From: Actinospica acidithermotolerans
Lineage (GTDB): Bacteria > Actinomycetota > Actinomycetes > Streptomycetales > Catenulisporaceae
Length of the DNA: 32,957 nt
Assembly: GCF_018139625.1 (NCBI RefSeq)
Contig: NZ_JAGSOH010000082.1
Span: forward strand, 1-32,957
Direction: 5' to 3'
Position 1 is the first letter of the stretch, and each line of letters begins with the position of its first letter. The translations under genes were made by a program, and so were the position numbers. Positions 25,187-32,284 of this stretch are shown here, in pieces. A model generated the notes under the pieces. The model was not told the origin of the DNA, searched no databases, and saw only the letters and a program-made list of their open reading frames with translations.

Positions 25187-26074
25187 TCAGGCCTTGGAAG
25201 AGGCCGGCGAAGCCTGCGGGATCGTGTTCTGATACACCTCGAGCGTGAGCTGCGTGAGCACGGTGACGGCCCGCTCCGCGGACAGCTTGCCGAGCGGGAT
25301 CTGCAGCACGAAGGTCCGGTTCCCGTCCGCCATCACGAGCTCGGTCTCGCCGTTCGCGGAGCTGCTCGCGACGCCGCTCGCGGACGCGGTGGGGGCGCCG
25401 CTCGCGGACGAGGGCGCGGCGGACGAGGCTGCGGCGGACGACGCCGTGGCAGCCGCGCCTGCCGAGCTCGTCGCCCCCGCCGTGCCAGCCGTCCCCGCCG
25501 GGCTCGTCGTCGCGCCGACCGCCGTCTGCTCGACCACGATCGTCGCCGGATGCCCGCCGACAGACACCGGCGCCTCCGTCGCGCCCGCCTGCGAATCCGT
25601 CTGCACGGTGTCCGCCGCGCGCCCGACCGCGACCGCCGCGCTCGTGTACGTCGCGATCGCGACCTCGACCGTGCCCGCGCTCTGCTTGCCGAACGAGTCG
25701 AGCCCGACGCCGAAGACGCAGGCCACGCGCCCGGTCCGGCCGATGCCGGCGAGCGCCGCGTACGAGCCGTAGTCCTCGCCGATCGGGAAGCCCGCGCCGA
25801 ACACCGCCTGCAGCTGCGCGGTGGTCAAGATCTCCGAGCACTCCTTGGGCAGCGCGCTCGCCGCCTCGATCGGCCCGGCCATCGGCACGTAACTGCCGGT
25901 CGGCGTCGCGGACTTGCTGGGCGACGCGGAGGCGGTCGCCGCCGCGTTCTTCGCCCCGCCCGCCAACGAGCAGCCGCCGAGCAGCGGCAGTCCCAGGGCG
26001 GCGAGGACCGCGAGGGTGGCAAGGTGCGCGACAGCGGGCCTGAAAAGCCGGTGCAGCCGGAGCGTGGTCCGCAC
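25187..26074 (-). CDS. Secreted lipoprotein, Ser/Ala-rich
   Basis: 295 residues. Basic N-region, hydrophobic LATLAVLAALGLPLLGGCS with a lipobox (LLGGC) around Cys35, so exported and lipid-anchored at the cell surface. After a Ser/Thr/Lys linker the main domain begins EASALPKECSEILTTAQLQA, with Cys residues at ECSEI and RVACVFG that could form a disulfide, a layout common in actinobacterial DUF3558-like lipoproteins. A low-complexity Ala/Ser/Gly/Thr stretch of 60 residues splits the domain before ETELVMADGNRTFVLQIPLG. GTG 26074 is eight bp after the SIMPL stop, so coexpression is likely. Confidence 0.85.
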   Translation of the reverse strand: MRTTLRLHRLFRPAVAHLATLAVLAALGLPLLGGCSLAGGAKNAAATASASPSKSATPTGSYVPMAGPIEAASALPKECSEILTTAQLQAVFGAGFPIGEDYGSYAALAGIGRTGRVACVFGVGLDSFGKQSAGTVEVAIATYTSAAVAVGRAADTVQTDSQAGATEAPVSVGGHPATIVVEQTAVGATTSPAGTAGTAGATSSAGAAATASSAAASSAAPSSASGAPTASASGVASSSANGETELVMADGNRTFVLQIPLGKLSAERAVTVLTQLTLEVYQNTIPQASPASSKA

Positions 26075-26082
26075 GGCCCGCG

Positions 26083-26826
26083 TCAGTCCTCGGCCTTGAT
26101 CTCGAACATCGGCTGCGTCGCGTAGAACCGCGCCTCGACCGAGGCCCGCACCTCCTGCGAGGCCGGCTCCAGGTCGAGCACCGGCGGTTCGACCGGCATC
26201 GCAGCGCCGAAAGCCACTCCGCCGGGTGCCGGGACGTAGCCCGTCGCCCGCACGTGCTCGCTCTGCATCAGGCCGGTGTCGGCCAGCTCGATCAGGCCGG
26301 TGATCCGCGAGCCGAGGGCCTCCGCGTAGTCCTGCGCCCTGGTCAGCGCCTCGCCGACGGCCCGGGTGCGCGCCTTCCGGTAGACCGGGGAGCTGCGCCG
26401 CAGCCGCCAGCGCGGGCCCTCCAGCCGCGCCGCCTCCAGGTCGGCGACCCGCGAGACGATCTCGCCGAGCACCGCGAAGTCGGCTATCCGCACCTCGACG
26501 CGCACCGCGCCGCTGTACGAGCGGATCTTCTCGTCCCGGCCGCCGCGGCGCACCTCCGGATGCACCGCCACGCCCGAGGACTCGATCCGCTCCACCGAGT
26601 CCCCGTAGGACCGCAGCAGCGCCAGCACCTCGTCGTTCCGCTTGACCAGCCGCTCGAAGGCCTCCCGGCGGTCCTTGGCCTGGGTGGAGACCACCACCGT
26701 CAGGTCCACCACCTCGGGCTCGACCACCAGCAGCGCCTCCCCGCGCACGCTGATCACCGCGGGAGAGCCGATCGGCGCCACCGCGGCCGCCGCCGGGCTG
26801 CCGCCGAACTCGTGCGTGGGCTCCAT
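26083..26826 (-). CDS. SIMPL-domain (DUF541) protein
   Basis: 247 residues. The pattern AVISVRGEALLVVEPEVVDL, then VSTQAKDRREAFERL, then SSGVAVHPEV, then ALTRAQDYAEALG is the SIMPL/DUF541 domain. Family members such as BP26 form ring-shaped oligomers; the bacterial role is unsettled. No signal peptide is visible with start ATG 26826, which has GGAG ten bases upstream; the open frame runs back to 27003, but that part is not like the family. First gene of a minus-strand run. Confidence 0.85.
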   Translation of the reverse strand: MEPTHEFGGSPAAAAVAPIGSPAVISVRGEALLVVEPEVVDLTVVVSTQAKDRREAFERLVKRNDEVLALLRSYGDSVERIESSGVAVHPEVRRGGRDEKIRSYSGAVRVEVRIADFAVLGEIVSRVADLEAARLEGPRWRLRRSSPVYRKARTRAVGEALTRAQDYAEALGSRITGLIELADTGLMQSEHVRATGYVPAPGGVAFGAAMPVEPPVLDLEPASQEVRASVEARFYATQPMFEIKAED

Positions 26827-26961
26827 CGATTCCGCACTCCTTCGATGAGTTCCAGGTGGGGCCGGAAAGATCCGCCCCCGACCGGCCGTCCGCCCGCCGG
26901 GCGGCACGTCTGCGCGGTATCGCCGCAGAGTACCGACGCTAGCGGAAGCCCGCGCACCAAG

Positions 26962-26973
26962 GCAGGGCCCTGC
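26962..26973. promoter_or_regulatory. 12-bp palindrome in the SIMPL/PAC2 divergent gap
   Basis: GCAGGGCCCTGC, a perfect palindrome, midway in the 295-bp gap between the divergent SIMPL and PAC2 genes. Could bind a dimeric regulator. In DNA this rich in G+C such words also arise by chance. Nothing else is evident in the gap. Confidence 0.25.
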
Positions 26974-27121
26974 GCGGACCGCGATCCGATCGATACTTTC
27001 CACCAGGTGCGGGAATGGCGAAGGCCCCGCGATCGTTAGTGGTCCAGTAGGGAAATTCCGCCGCGCCGTGTGTCTCGGGCCGCCGCGGACGATCCTGACG
27101 ACCTAGAAGAAAGGTAAGGCC

Positions 27122-28090
27122 GTGGTGGACGCTGCTGCCCGGGCGCTGTACACGTACGATTCGGACGGGCTGGCACTGCTCAACGAGGCCCGCCGGCCCG
27201 CGCGCTCAGCGCTGTCCGGCCAGGTGCGCGGCGATCTGGTGCTCCTCTACCACTTCGCCGGCTTCATGGACGCCGGCCAAGCCGCCGAGCTTGCCCTGGA
27301 CTATCTCCTCGGCGGGGACGAGGCCCCGGTGGTGGCCCGCTTCGACGTCGACCGGCTGGTCGACTACCGCGCCCAGCGCCCGCTGATGACCTTCAGCGGC
27401 GACCACTGGTCGTCGTACGACGCGCCCGAGCTGACCGTCCGCCTCGCCAAGGACGCGATCGGCACCCCCTTCCTGATCTTCTCCGGGCCCGAGCCGGACA
27501 CTGAGTGGGAGCTGTTCAGCCGGGCCGTGGTGAGCCTGGTGGACGAGCTCGGGGTGACCCTCGCGGTGAACTTCCACGGCGTGCCCTTCGGCGTGCCGCA
27601 CACCCGCCCGGTGCACCTGATCCCGCACGGCAACCGGGAGGACCTGCTGCTCGGCTACCCCAAGTGGTTCGACCAGGCCCAGGTCCCGGGCAGCGCGATG
27701 GCGCTGACCGAGTTCCGGCTGGCCCAGGCGGGCCGGGACGTGTTCGGCCTCGCCGCGCAGGTCCCGCACTACGTGGCCCGCTCGGCGTACCCCGCCGCGG
27801 CCGTGCGCATCCTGGAGGCGGTCACCGCGGCCACCGGCCTGGTGCTGCCCGCGCAGGAGCTGCGCGAGCGCGCCCGCCGCGTCGCGGCCCAGATCGACAA
27901 CGAGGTGGGCCAGGGCGACCAGGAGCTGCGCGGCGTCATCCAGAGCCTCGAGGAGCAGTACGACGCCGCCGAGGGCGCGGCCGGCCGCCCCAACCTGCTC
28001 GCCGAGCAGCAGCAGCTGCCGAGCGCCGACGACCTCGCGCGTGAGTTCGAGGCGTTCCTGGCCGAGCAGGACGGTCAGTCCGAGGGCTGA
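27122..28090 (+). CDS. PAC2-family protein (proteasome assembly chaperone-like)
   Basis: 322 residues. Starts ALYTYDSDGLALLNEARRP, then LVLLYHFAGFMDAGQAAELA, RFDVDRLVDYRAQRP, FLIFSGPEPDTEWE and LAVNFHGVPFGVPHTRPV: the usual course of actinobacterial PAC2 proteins. They resemble archaeal and eukaryotic 20S proteasome assembly chaperones; in actinobacteria a link to the Pup-proteasome is likely but not shown. A coiled-coil-like tail (DQELRGVIQSLEEQYD) ends DLAREFEAFLAEQDGQSEG. GTG 27122 has AGAAAGG seven bases upstream. The last 22 codons are copied three more times downstream. Confidence 0.9.
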   Translation: MVDAAARALYTYDSDGLALLNEARRPARSALSGQVRGDLVLLYHFAGFMDAGQAAELALDYLLGGDEAPVVARFDVDRLVDYRAQRPLMTFSGDHWSSYDAPELTVRLAKDAIGTPFLIFSGPEPDTEWELFSRAVVSLVDELGVTLAVNFHGVPFGVPHTRPVHLIPHGNREDLLLGYPKWFDQAQVPGSAMALTEFRLAQAGRDVFGLAAQVPHYVARSAYPAAAVRILEAVTAATGLVLPAQELRERARRVAAQIDNEVGQGDQELRGVIQSLEEQYDAAEGAAGRPNLLAEQQQLPSADDLAREFEAFLAEQDGQSEG

Positions 28091-28449
28091 GTGTCCTGAA
28101 TCTTCGTCAGTGGGGGAGCGGTCCGTTCGCCGGTGACCTCGCGCGTGAGTTCGAGGCGTTCCCGGCCGAGCAGGACGGCCAGTCCGAGGGCTGAGTGTCC
28201 TGAATCTCCGTCAGTAGGGGAGCGGTCCGTCCGCCGGCGACCTCGCGCGCGAGTTCGAGGCGTTCCCGGCCGAGCAGGACGGCCAGTCCGAGGGCTGAGC
28301 GTCGTGAAACCTCGTCAGTGGGGGAGCGGTCCGTCCGCCGGCGACCTCGCGCGCGAGTTCGAGGCGTTCCTGGCCGAGCAGGATGGTCAGTCCGAGGGCT
28401 GAGCGTCCTGAATCTCCGTCAATGGGGGAGCGGTCCGTCCGCCGGTGAC
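28024..28449 (+). repeat. 104-bp x4 tandem array starting in the PAC2 gene's last codons
   Basis: Stop codons of the four copies lie at 28088, 28192, 28296 and 28400, an exact 104-bp period. Copy 1 is the real gene end; copies 2-4 are downstream and keep the same coding words without a stop (GDLAREFEAFPAEQ and the final QSEG). A ten-base part of a fifth copy ends at 28449. The last copy carries the stop codon of the convergent GNAT gene. Confidence 0.95.
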
Positions 28450-28988
28450 GCGTGCGTGCGCGCGTGCAGATGCTCGTCGTGCACGCGTCCGTCGCCGAAC
28501 CGCTTGTTCGCCGGCAGCAGCCGCTCGAGCCCGAAGCCGCCCTTCTGCGCGACGCGGCAGGAGGCGGCGTTCTCAACGGCGTGCGTGAGCTCGATCCGCC
28601 GGAGCGAGCTTTGCGCGAACGCCCACGCGGCGACGGCGTCGAGCACCGTCGACGCGACCCCGCGCCCGCGCGCCCACCCGGCGATTCGGTAGCCGACCTT
28701 GGCTGTGGCCACGTCCGCGTCGATCCCGTGCAGCGCGATGTTGCCGGCGTACCGGTCCGTGGCGCGCTCGATGATCGAGAAGGTCGCGTGGCCGCCGCCG
28801 CTCCAGTCGGCACCCGCGCGGCAGTCCTCGATCGCGCTCGCCTCGTCCGTGATCCGGCAGCGCGGATTCCACAGCCGCACGTCCGGGTCGAGGCCGAGTT
28901 CGAGCGCCGCGCGGTGCTCGGCCGTGCTCGGCGGACGCAGGAGGAAGCCTTCGACGACCAGCGTCGCGGGTTCGAGCACACGCTTCAT
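28419..28988 (-). CDS. GNAT-family N-acetyltransferase (RimJ/RimL type)
   Basis: About 189 residues. FLLRPPSTAEHRAALELG, then ATFSIIERATDRYAGNIALH, then VGYRIAGWARGRGVASTVLD (the acetyl-CoA loop, here GRGVAS), then RIELTHAVENAASCRVAQKG and GFGLERLLP: a full RimJ/RimL acetyltransferase that acetylates amino groups. ATG 28988 chosen (MKRVLEPATL); ATG 29000 is four codons earlier. Neither has a ribosome site. The last dozen residues (ASPADGPLPH) and the stop are read from repeat DNA of the 104-bp array, so the original C-terminus was probably replaced or extended. Confidence 0.88.
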   Translation of the reverse strand: MKRVLEPATLVVEGFLLRPPSTAEHRAALELGLDPDVRLWNPRCRITDEASAIEDCRAGADWSGGGHATFSIIERATDRYAGNIALHGIDADVATAKVGYRIAGWARGRGVASTVLDAVAAWAFAQSSLRRIELTHAVENAASCRVAQKGGFGLERLLPANKRFGDGRVHDEHLHARTHASPADGPLPH

Positions 28989-29039
28989 GCCCGCGATCAT
29001 CGCAGCCCCGACCCGAACCGGTCCACGGATATCCGGGCT

Positions 29040-30080
29040 CTACGCCGCGGCGTCCGCCAGGTTCAGCGTGCGCCACGGGCTCGCCGGGTCCTCGGCGAGG
29101 ATCCGGTGCACCCGGCGAATCGAGCGGTAGTACCGGCTCCGGTCGCCGTCCTCGAAGTGCAGGAGCCGGCCGAGGATGTACCCCGCCGAGAACTCGCGCC
29201 AGTCGCGGTAGGCCGCGGCGGCGAGCTGCCCGGCCCGCTGCACGGTCTCGCGCGCCTCGTCCATGTCGCAGAGCTTCGTGGCCGCCGCCCAGCGCGCCAG
29301 GTTCACCGCACGTCCGTAGTCCCACGCGCGCACGTCCGGCGGCGCGTCCCCGGCCTCGGCCTCCCAGATGCCGTCCGAGCGCAGGGCGGCGAGATGCCGC
29401 GCGACGGCTCCCGGGTCCTTGCCGACCGCCTCCGCCGCGCTGCCCGGGTCGGTCAGCAGGTTCTCCACCGCGGCGCGCCAGTGGTCGTACTCGGTGATCC
29501 GCCAGCCCTCGCGCATCAGCCGCACGTCGGCCGGATAGTCCTTGTACACGTGCCCGATCGTGTTCCACGGCGCCTCGTTCTGCACCGCCAGATGCGCCCC
29601 GCAGGCGAGCGCCGCGGCCAGCGGGCCCTGCCGCGGCCTGTTGTCCGCGGCGATCAGCCGGTCGCCGTAGTCGGAGAAGGGCCGGATCGCCTCCGGGTGG
29701 TTGTCCACCCAGGAGGCCAGCTTCTTCACCGGTATCCGGCCCTCGTGATCAGAACCCTGGTTCACGACCAGCTGCCAGGTGAGCGGCGCGCACTTGCGCA
29801 GCATCGTGCGCAGCGTCATCGCGTGGTACACGAAGTGCGGCCCCGGGTCCACGGTCTGATTGGGCGTCACCGCGTAGACCTTGTCCTGGCCCCCGATGTC
29901 CTGCACCAGGCCGAGCGGCGCCCGGGGATCGTCGAAGCCCTCGTCGGCGAGCCGCCGGGAGCCGAAGACCAGCAGGTGAGTGTCTGACAGGGCCCGCAGA
30001 TAGCCCTCGAGATCCCCCCGCTTCAGCGCTTCCAGCAGGCGCTGTTCCACTGTGGCGGTCTGCGGTACCACCACGCCCAT
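29040..30080 (-). CDS. DUF1266-domain protein
   Basis: 346 residues. The C-terminal part reads VRLMREGWRITEYDHWRAAV, then WDYGRAVNLARWAAATKLCD, then DEARETVQRAGQLAAAAYRDW and EFSAGYILGRLLHF, which is the DUF1266 pattern of paired helices. The N-terminal 170 residues resemble an SseB-like domain (LEALKRGDLEGYLRAL, LLVFGSRRLADE) only weakly. Cytoplasmic. Function unknown. ATG 30080 with a G-rich leader (GGGGGGTGGGAGA) directly upstream. Divergent from the SPFH gene. Confidence 0.8.
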   Translation of the reverse strand: MGVVVPQTATVEQRLLEALKRGDLEGYLRALSDTHLLVFGSRRLADEGFDDPRAPLGLVQDIGGQDKVYAVTPNQTVDPGPHFVYHAMTLRTMLRKCAPLTWQLVVNQGSDHEGRIPVKKLASWVDNHPEAIRPFSDYGDRLIAADNRPRQGPLAAALACGAHLAVQNEAPWNTIGHVYKDYPADVRLMREGWRITEYDHWRAAVENLLTDPGSAAEAVGKDPGAVARHLAALRSDGIWEAEAGDAPPDVRAWDYGRAVNLARWAAATKLCDMDEARETVQRAGQLAAAAYRDWREFSAGYILGRLLHFEDGDRSRYYRSIRRVHRILAEDPASPWRTLNLADAAA

Positions 30081-30122
30081 TCTCCCACCCCCCGGAGTGA
30101 TTCCCCTTCAAAAGCGCGGCCC

Positions 30123-30128
30123 AGTCTA
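30123..30128 (-). promoter_or_regulatory. -10 box of the DUF1266 gene
   Basis: Minus strand TAGACT (30128-30123), about 42 bp before ATG 30080. No clear -35 box. Confidence 0.35.
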
Positions 30129-30197
30129 GTCGAGTCCGCGGAGACAGGGCGAGCACGCGGTTTCGCGGTTCCCCTTCCCTCCGGGCTTCGGACGGGG

Positions 30198-30203
30198 TAT
30201 GGT
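30198..30203 (+). promoter_or_regulatory. -10 box of the candidate small RNA
   Basis: TATGGT, the same hexamer as before the tRNA unit. It would start transcription near 30210. A -35 box is not clear. Confidence 0.35.
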
Positions 30204-30217
30204 CGGTTGCATTGAGG

Positions 30218-30252
30218 CGCGTTCCACTATCTCCCCCCCGTAGTGGAACGCG
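30218..30252. repeat. Perfect 12-bp inverted repeat with C-rich loop
   Basis: CGCGTTCCACTA at 30218-30229 and its complement TAGTGGAACGCG at 30241-30252, loop TCTCCCCCCCG. It works equally as an operator for a dimeric regulator on both divergent promoters or as an RNA hairpin. Confidence 0.85.
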
Positions 30253-30283
30253 GACCTCCCACCGGTCCTCAGTGACCGTGTCC

Positions 30284-30339
30284 GGCGGCCCCGCGCTCCC
30301 CCCGTGGCGCGGGGCCGCCCCCATATTCTTTTTCTTTTT
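30284..30339 (+). terminator. Intrinsic terminator with no gene before it
   Basis: A perfect 13-bp G+C stem (30284-30296 with 30307-30319) followed within six bases by TTCTTTTTCTTTTTC. This is the best classical terminator in the window. It points toward the SPFH gene, 88 bp ahead of its start codon, and the upstream gene is on the other strand, so it must end some other transcript. Confidence 0.85.
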
Positions 30340-30373
30340 CGGCGTATTCCCGCCGTCCGCGCGCGGCCGGTTG

Positions 30374-30379
30374 TAGTGT
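30374..30379 (+). promoter_or_regulatory. -10 box of the SPFH gene
   Basis: TAGTGT, after the terminator and 48 bp before ATG 30427. If used, the SPFH gene is independent of the RNA upstream. No -35 box is clear. Confidence 0.35.
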
Positions 30380-30426
30380 GACGGCCGACGGCCCGCCGGG
30401 CCACCGAAGTCACAAGGGGGCGGCAC

Positions 30427-31275
30427 ATGCCAGCCATGCGCAATGTCATATCCACGCTGGACAACCAGGGGCGGGAGGTGATGGGCCCCGGCGTGCTGCT
30501 CTACCACTACGCCGATCCCAACATCCTCAACGGCTCGCTGATCACGGTCGAGTCGAACCACTTCTGCGTCCTCAAGTCGCGCGGCGCCATCCTCAACGTC
30601 TACGACACGGGCCAGTTCCAGCTCGAGACCCCCGACCGCCCGCTGTTCGGCTCGATGCAGCGCTCCTTCTACGGGGGCCAGTCGCCGTGGCAGTACGAGG
30701 TCATCTACATCAACCGCGCCAAGTCGGTGATCAAGGCCCGCGGCACCGCGCTGTCCCGGGAGATGGCCGAACTGTCCTACGAGGTGGACTACTACATCCA
30801 CATCGAGACCAAGGAGGACGCGCTCAAGCTTGTCCAGCACATGCCGGTGGCCGGCCACATGGTCAACGCCAACGAGGTCAACGAGTACGCCGGGCCGGTC
30901 GTCGAACAGGCCGTCAACCAGATCGTCCAGGTGACCCCGCTCGAGCAGGTCAACGAGAAGATCCACGAGATCAGCGAGCTGGTCTCCGGCCACCTGCAGG
31001 AGTTCCTCGGCGTCTACGGCATCACCCTGAACGACGTCAAGGTGCTGATCAAGCCGCAGGACGAGCGGATGCGCGAGCTGCTCTCGCTGCGCGCCTTCGG
31101 CATGACCGAGCAGGAGGCCATGCGCGCCTACCTGGCCCTCAAGCTCGCCGACCGCGGCCTGGCCGTGGCCGTCAACGCGCTGCTCGGCGAGCCCCTGCAG
31201 GTCGCGCTGCTGCCCTCCAACCTCTACGGCGACGTCGCGCAGCTGGGCCTCGGCAACGGGAGCCTCCAGAGGTGA
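30427..31275 (+). CDS. SPFH-domain (virion core protein-like) protein
   Basis: 282 residues. MRNVISTLDNQGREVMGPGV, then LLYHYADPNILNGSLITVES, QFQLETPDRPLFGSMQRSFY, GQSPWQYEVIYINRAKSVI and then an SPFH stretch (YYIHIETKEDALKLVQHM, TPLEQVNEKIHEISELVSGH, YGITLNDVKVLIKP). Resembles the actinobacterial SPFH/Band-7 group once called virion core protein. No membrane span or C-terminal zinc ribbon, so soluble or peripherally bound. Role unknown; some members act with dynamin or tellurium-resistance gene sets. ATG 30427 has AAGGGGG six bases upstream. Its TGA overlaps the next start by 4 bp. Confidence 0.85.
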   Translation: MPAMRNVISTLDNQGREVMGPGVLLYHYADPNILNGSLITVESNHFCVLKSRGAILNVYDTGQFQLETPDRPLFGSMQRSFYGGQSPWQYEVIYINRAKSVIKARGTALSREMAELSYEVDYYIHIETKEDALKLVQHMPVAGHMVNANEVNEYAGPVVEQAVNQIVQVTPLEQVNEKIHEISELVSGHLQEFLGVYGITLNDVKVLIKPQDERMRELLSLRAFGMTEQEAMRAYLALKLADRGLAVAVNALLGEPLQVALLPSNLYGDVAQLGLGNGSLQR

Positions 31276-31781
31276 CGCACGGCGCCTTCGAACCGCTCGT
31301 AGGCGTCGACCGCTACACGGAGGCGGGACGCCTGCGCGAGGACGACCTCGCCGTGCGCACCTACGCGGCGGAGCTTCTGGCCCTCGCCGCCCAGCGGATC
31401 GGCCGGGCGGCGGTGGACTACCAGCGCACCATCCTGCCCCCGTCCACCCGCGAGCAGCCCTTCCCGCCGGCCGAGCTCAAGGCGCCGATGGACGCCGCCA
31501 AGCGCTGCGCGCAGCGCTATACGGCGGCCGCCGACCGCCTGCGCAACGCCCCGTTCCCGCCCGACCCGAAGAAGGCCTGGAAGCAGCTGAAAGGCCCCGG
31601 CGCCGCCCGCCTGCTGGACTTCGACCGGATGCTGCACCGGCAAGCGGAATTCGCCGCCTCCGTCGTGGACGGCGTCTCCGCCCCGGTGCTCTCCGAGCTG
31701 CCGATCCGGGAGGCCGACCAGGCCCTCGACGAGCTGACCCGCACCCTGGACCAGCGCATCGGCTTCCTCAGCGGGCTGTGA
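31272..31781 (+). CDS. Small helical protein translationally coupled to the SPFH gene
   Basis: 169 residues, GTG start in a GTGA overlap with the SPFH stop, so made with it. Almost all helical: DLAVRTYAAELLALAAQRI, then DYQRTILPPSTREQPFPPAE, then MDAAKRCAQRYTAAADRLR, and finally EADQALDELTRTLDQRIGFL. No known family seen. No signal or membrane span. Coupling suggests a 1:1 partner or regulator of the SPFH protein. A hairpin terminator follows ten bases after the stop. Confidence 0.8.
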   Translation: MTHGAFEPLVGVDRYTEAGRLREDDLAVRTYAAELLALAAQRIGRAAVDYQRTILPPSTREQPFPPAELKAPMDAAKRCAQRYTAAADRLRNAPFPPDPKKAWKQLKGPGAARLLDFDRMLHRQAEFAASVVDGVSAPVLSELPIREADQALDELTRTLDQRIGFLSGL

Positions 31782-31790
31782 TGAAGCGAG

Positions 31791-31824
31791 CGGTGCCGAG
31801 GGACGCCGACGTTCCTCGGCACCG
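31791..31824 (+). terminator. Hairpin terminator after the SPFH unit
   Basis: Perfect 11-bp stem (31791-31801 with 31814-31824), 12-base loop, ten bases after the stop codon at 31781. No T-tract. Confidence 0.65.
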
Positions 31825-32284
31825 TTGCCGGCCTGCGGCCGCCCGGTCAGCCTCCCGACCCACGTCTCCGGTGCGCCGCCGCGCGCTTCGCTTCGCTTCG
31901 TGACCGCGTCCGAGCCCATTGTCGCCTGCGGCACCTTTTCGCACTTGCGTTTCCAGGGCAGCTGTCCGTCAGGCATTCCCCGTTCGGAAATTGCAGAATA
32001 TTGCCACGTCCGATACGCCGCCCAACGCGGCTAAAGTTCGCATCACCAGACGTACTCGCCGAGGATCTGCGACCAGAAAGGTGAACGCTCTTCTGGCTTT
32101 CGAGAGTGATTCCAGCCTTGCGGTCCGTGCACGACCGGATGCGAAATTTCGCATCGCCCCGACCGATCTCGGCGGCCTTTCCTCGCAAGCGCGCTTAATT
32201 CGACCCCGAACGCTGCGAGAGTAGCCGCCGACGCCGCGTCAGATCCGCCTTCCACCTCTCGGCAGCGCACCCCGTTCAGCCTCC
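31825..32284. other. 460-bp gene-free, AT-richer region
   Basis: Both flanking genes end here. The middle (about 31930-32225) is visibly richer in A/T than its surroundings. Open frames within it have mixed codon use and no family likeness, so I call no gene. The only clear structure is the 18-bp palindrome at 32138-32155. Confidence 0.6.
32138..32155. promoter_or_regulatory. Perfect 18-bp palindrome
   Basis: GATGCGAAATTTCGCATC reads the same on both strands with no spacer. Its size and AT core resemble operators of dimeric repressors. It is about 150 bp beyond the HAD gene's end and 357 bp beyond the SPFH unit, so it does not border a recognised start codon. Confidence 0.6.

Larger units (their letters stand above)
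30210..30339 (+). ncRNA. Candidate structured small RNA or transcription attenuator
   Basis: Region with no gene but with two perfect hairpins and an intrinsic terminator, starting about 7 bases after a TATGGT box. Hairpin 1 is 12 bp (30218-30229 with 30241-30252) and has an 11-base loop of mostly C. Hairpin 2 is 13 bp (30284-30296 with 30307-30319) with a 10-base loop carrying a run of C; a T-rich tract follows. Both C-runs could pair with G-rich ribosome sites, for example AAGGGGG of the SPFH gene. Expression is not shown; the alternative is a 5' leader attenuator of the SPFH gene. Confidence 0.5.

Noticed and set aside
28133-28402. 89-codon open frame inside the 104-bp array
   Set aside because: Arises only because copies shift phase; it reads repeat DNA in mixed frames and has no ribosome site.
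31847-32188. Possible 113-residue minus-strand gene in the AT-richer gap
   Set aside because: TTG start, no ribosome site, mixed codon use, no family likeness, and it crosses the 18-bp palindrome.
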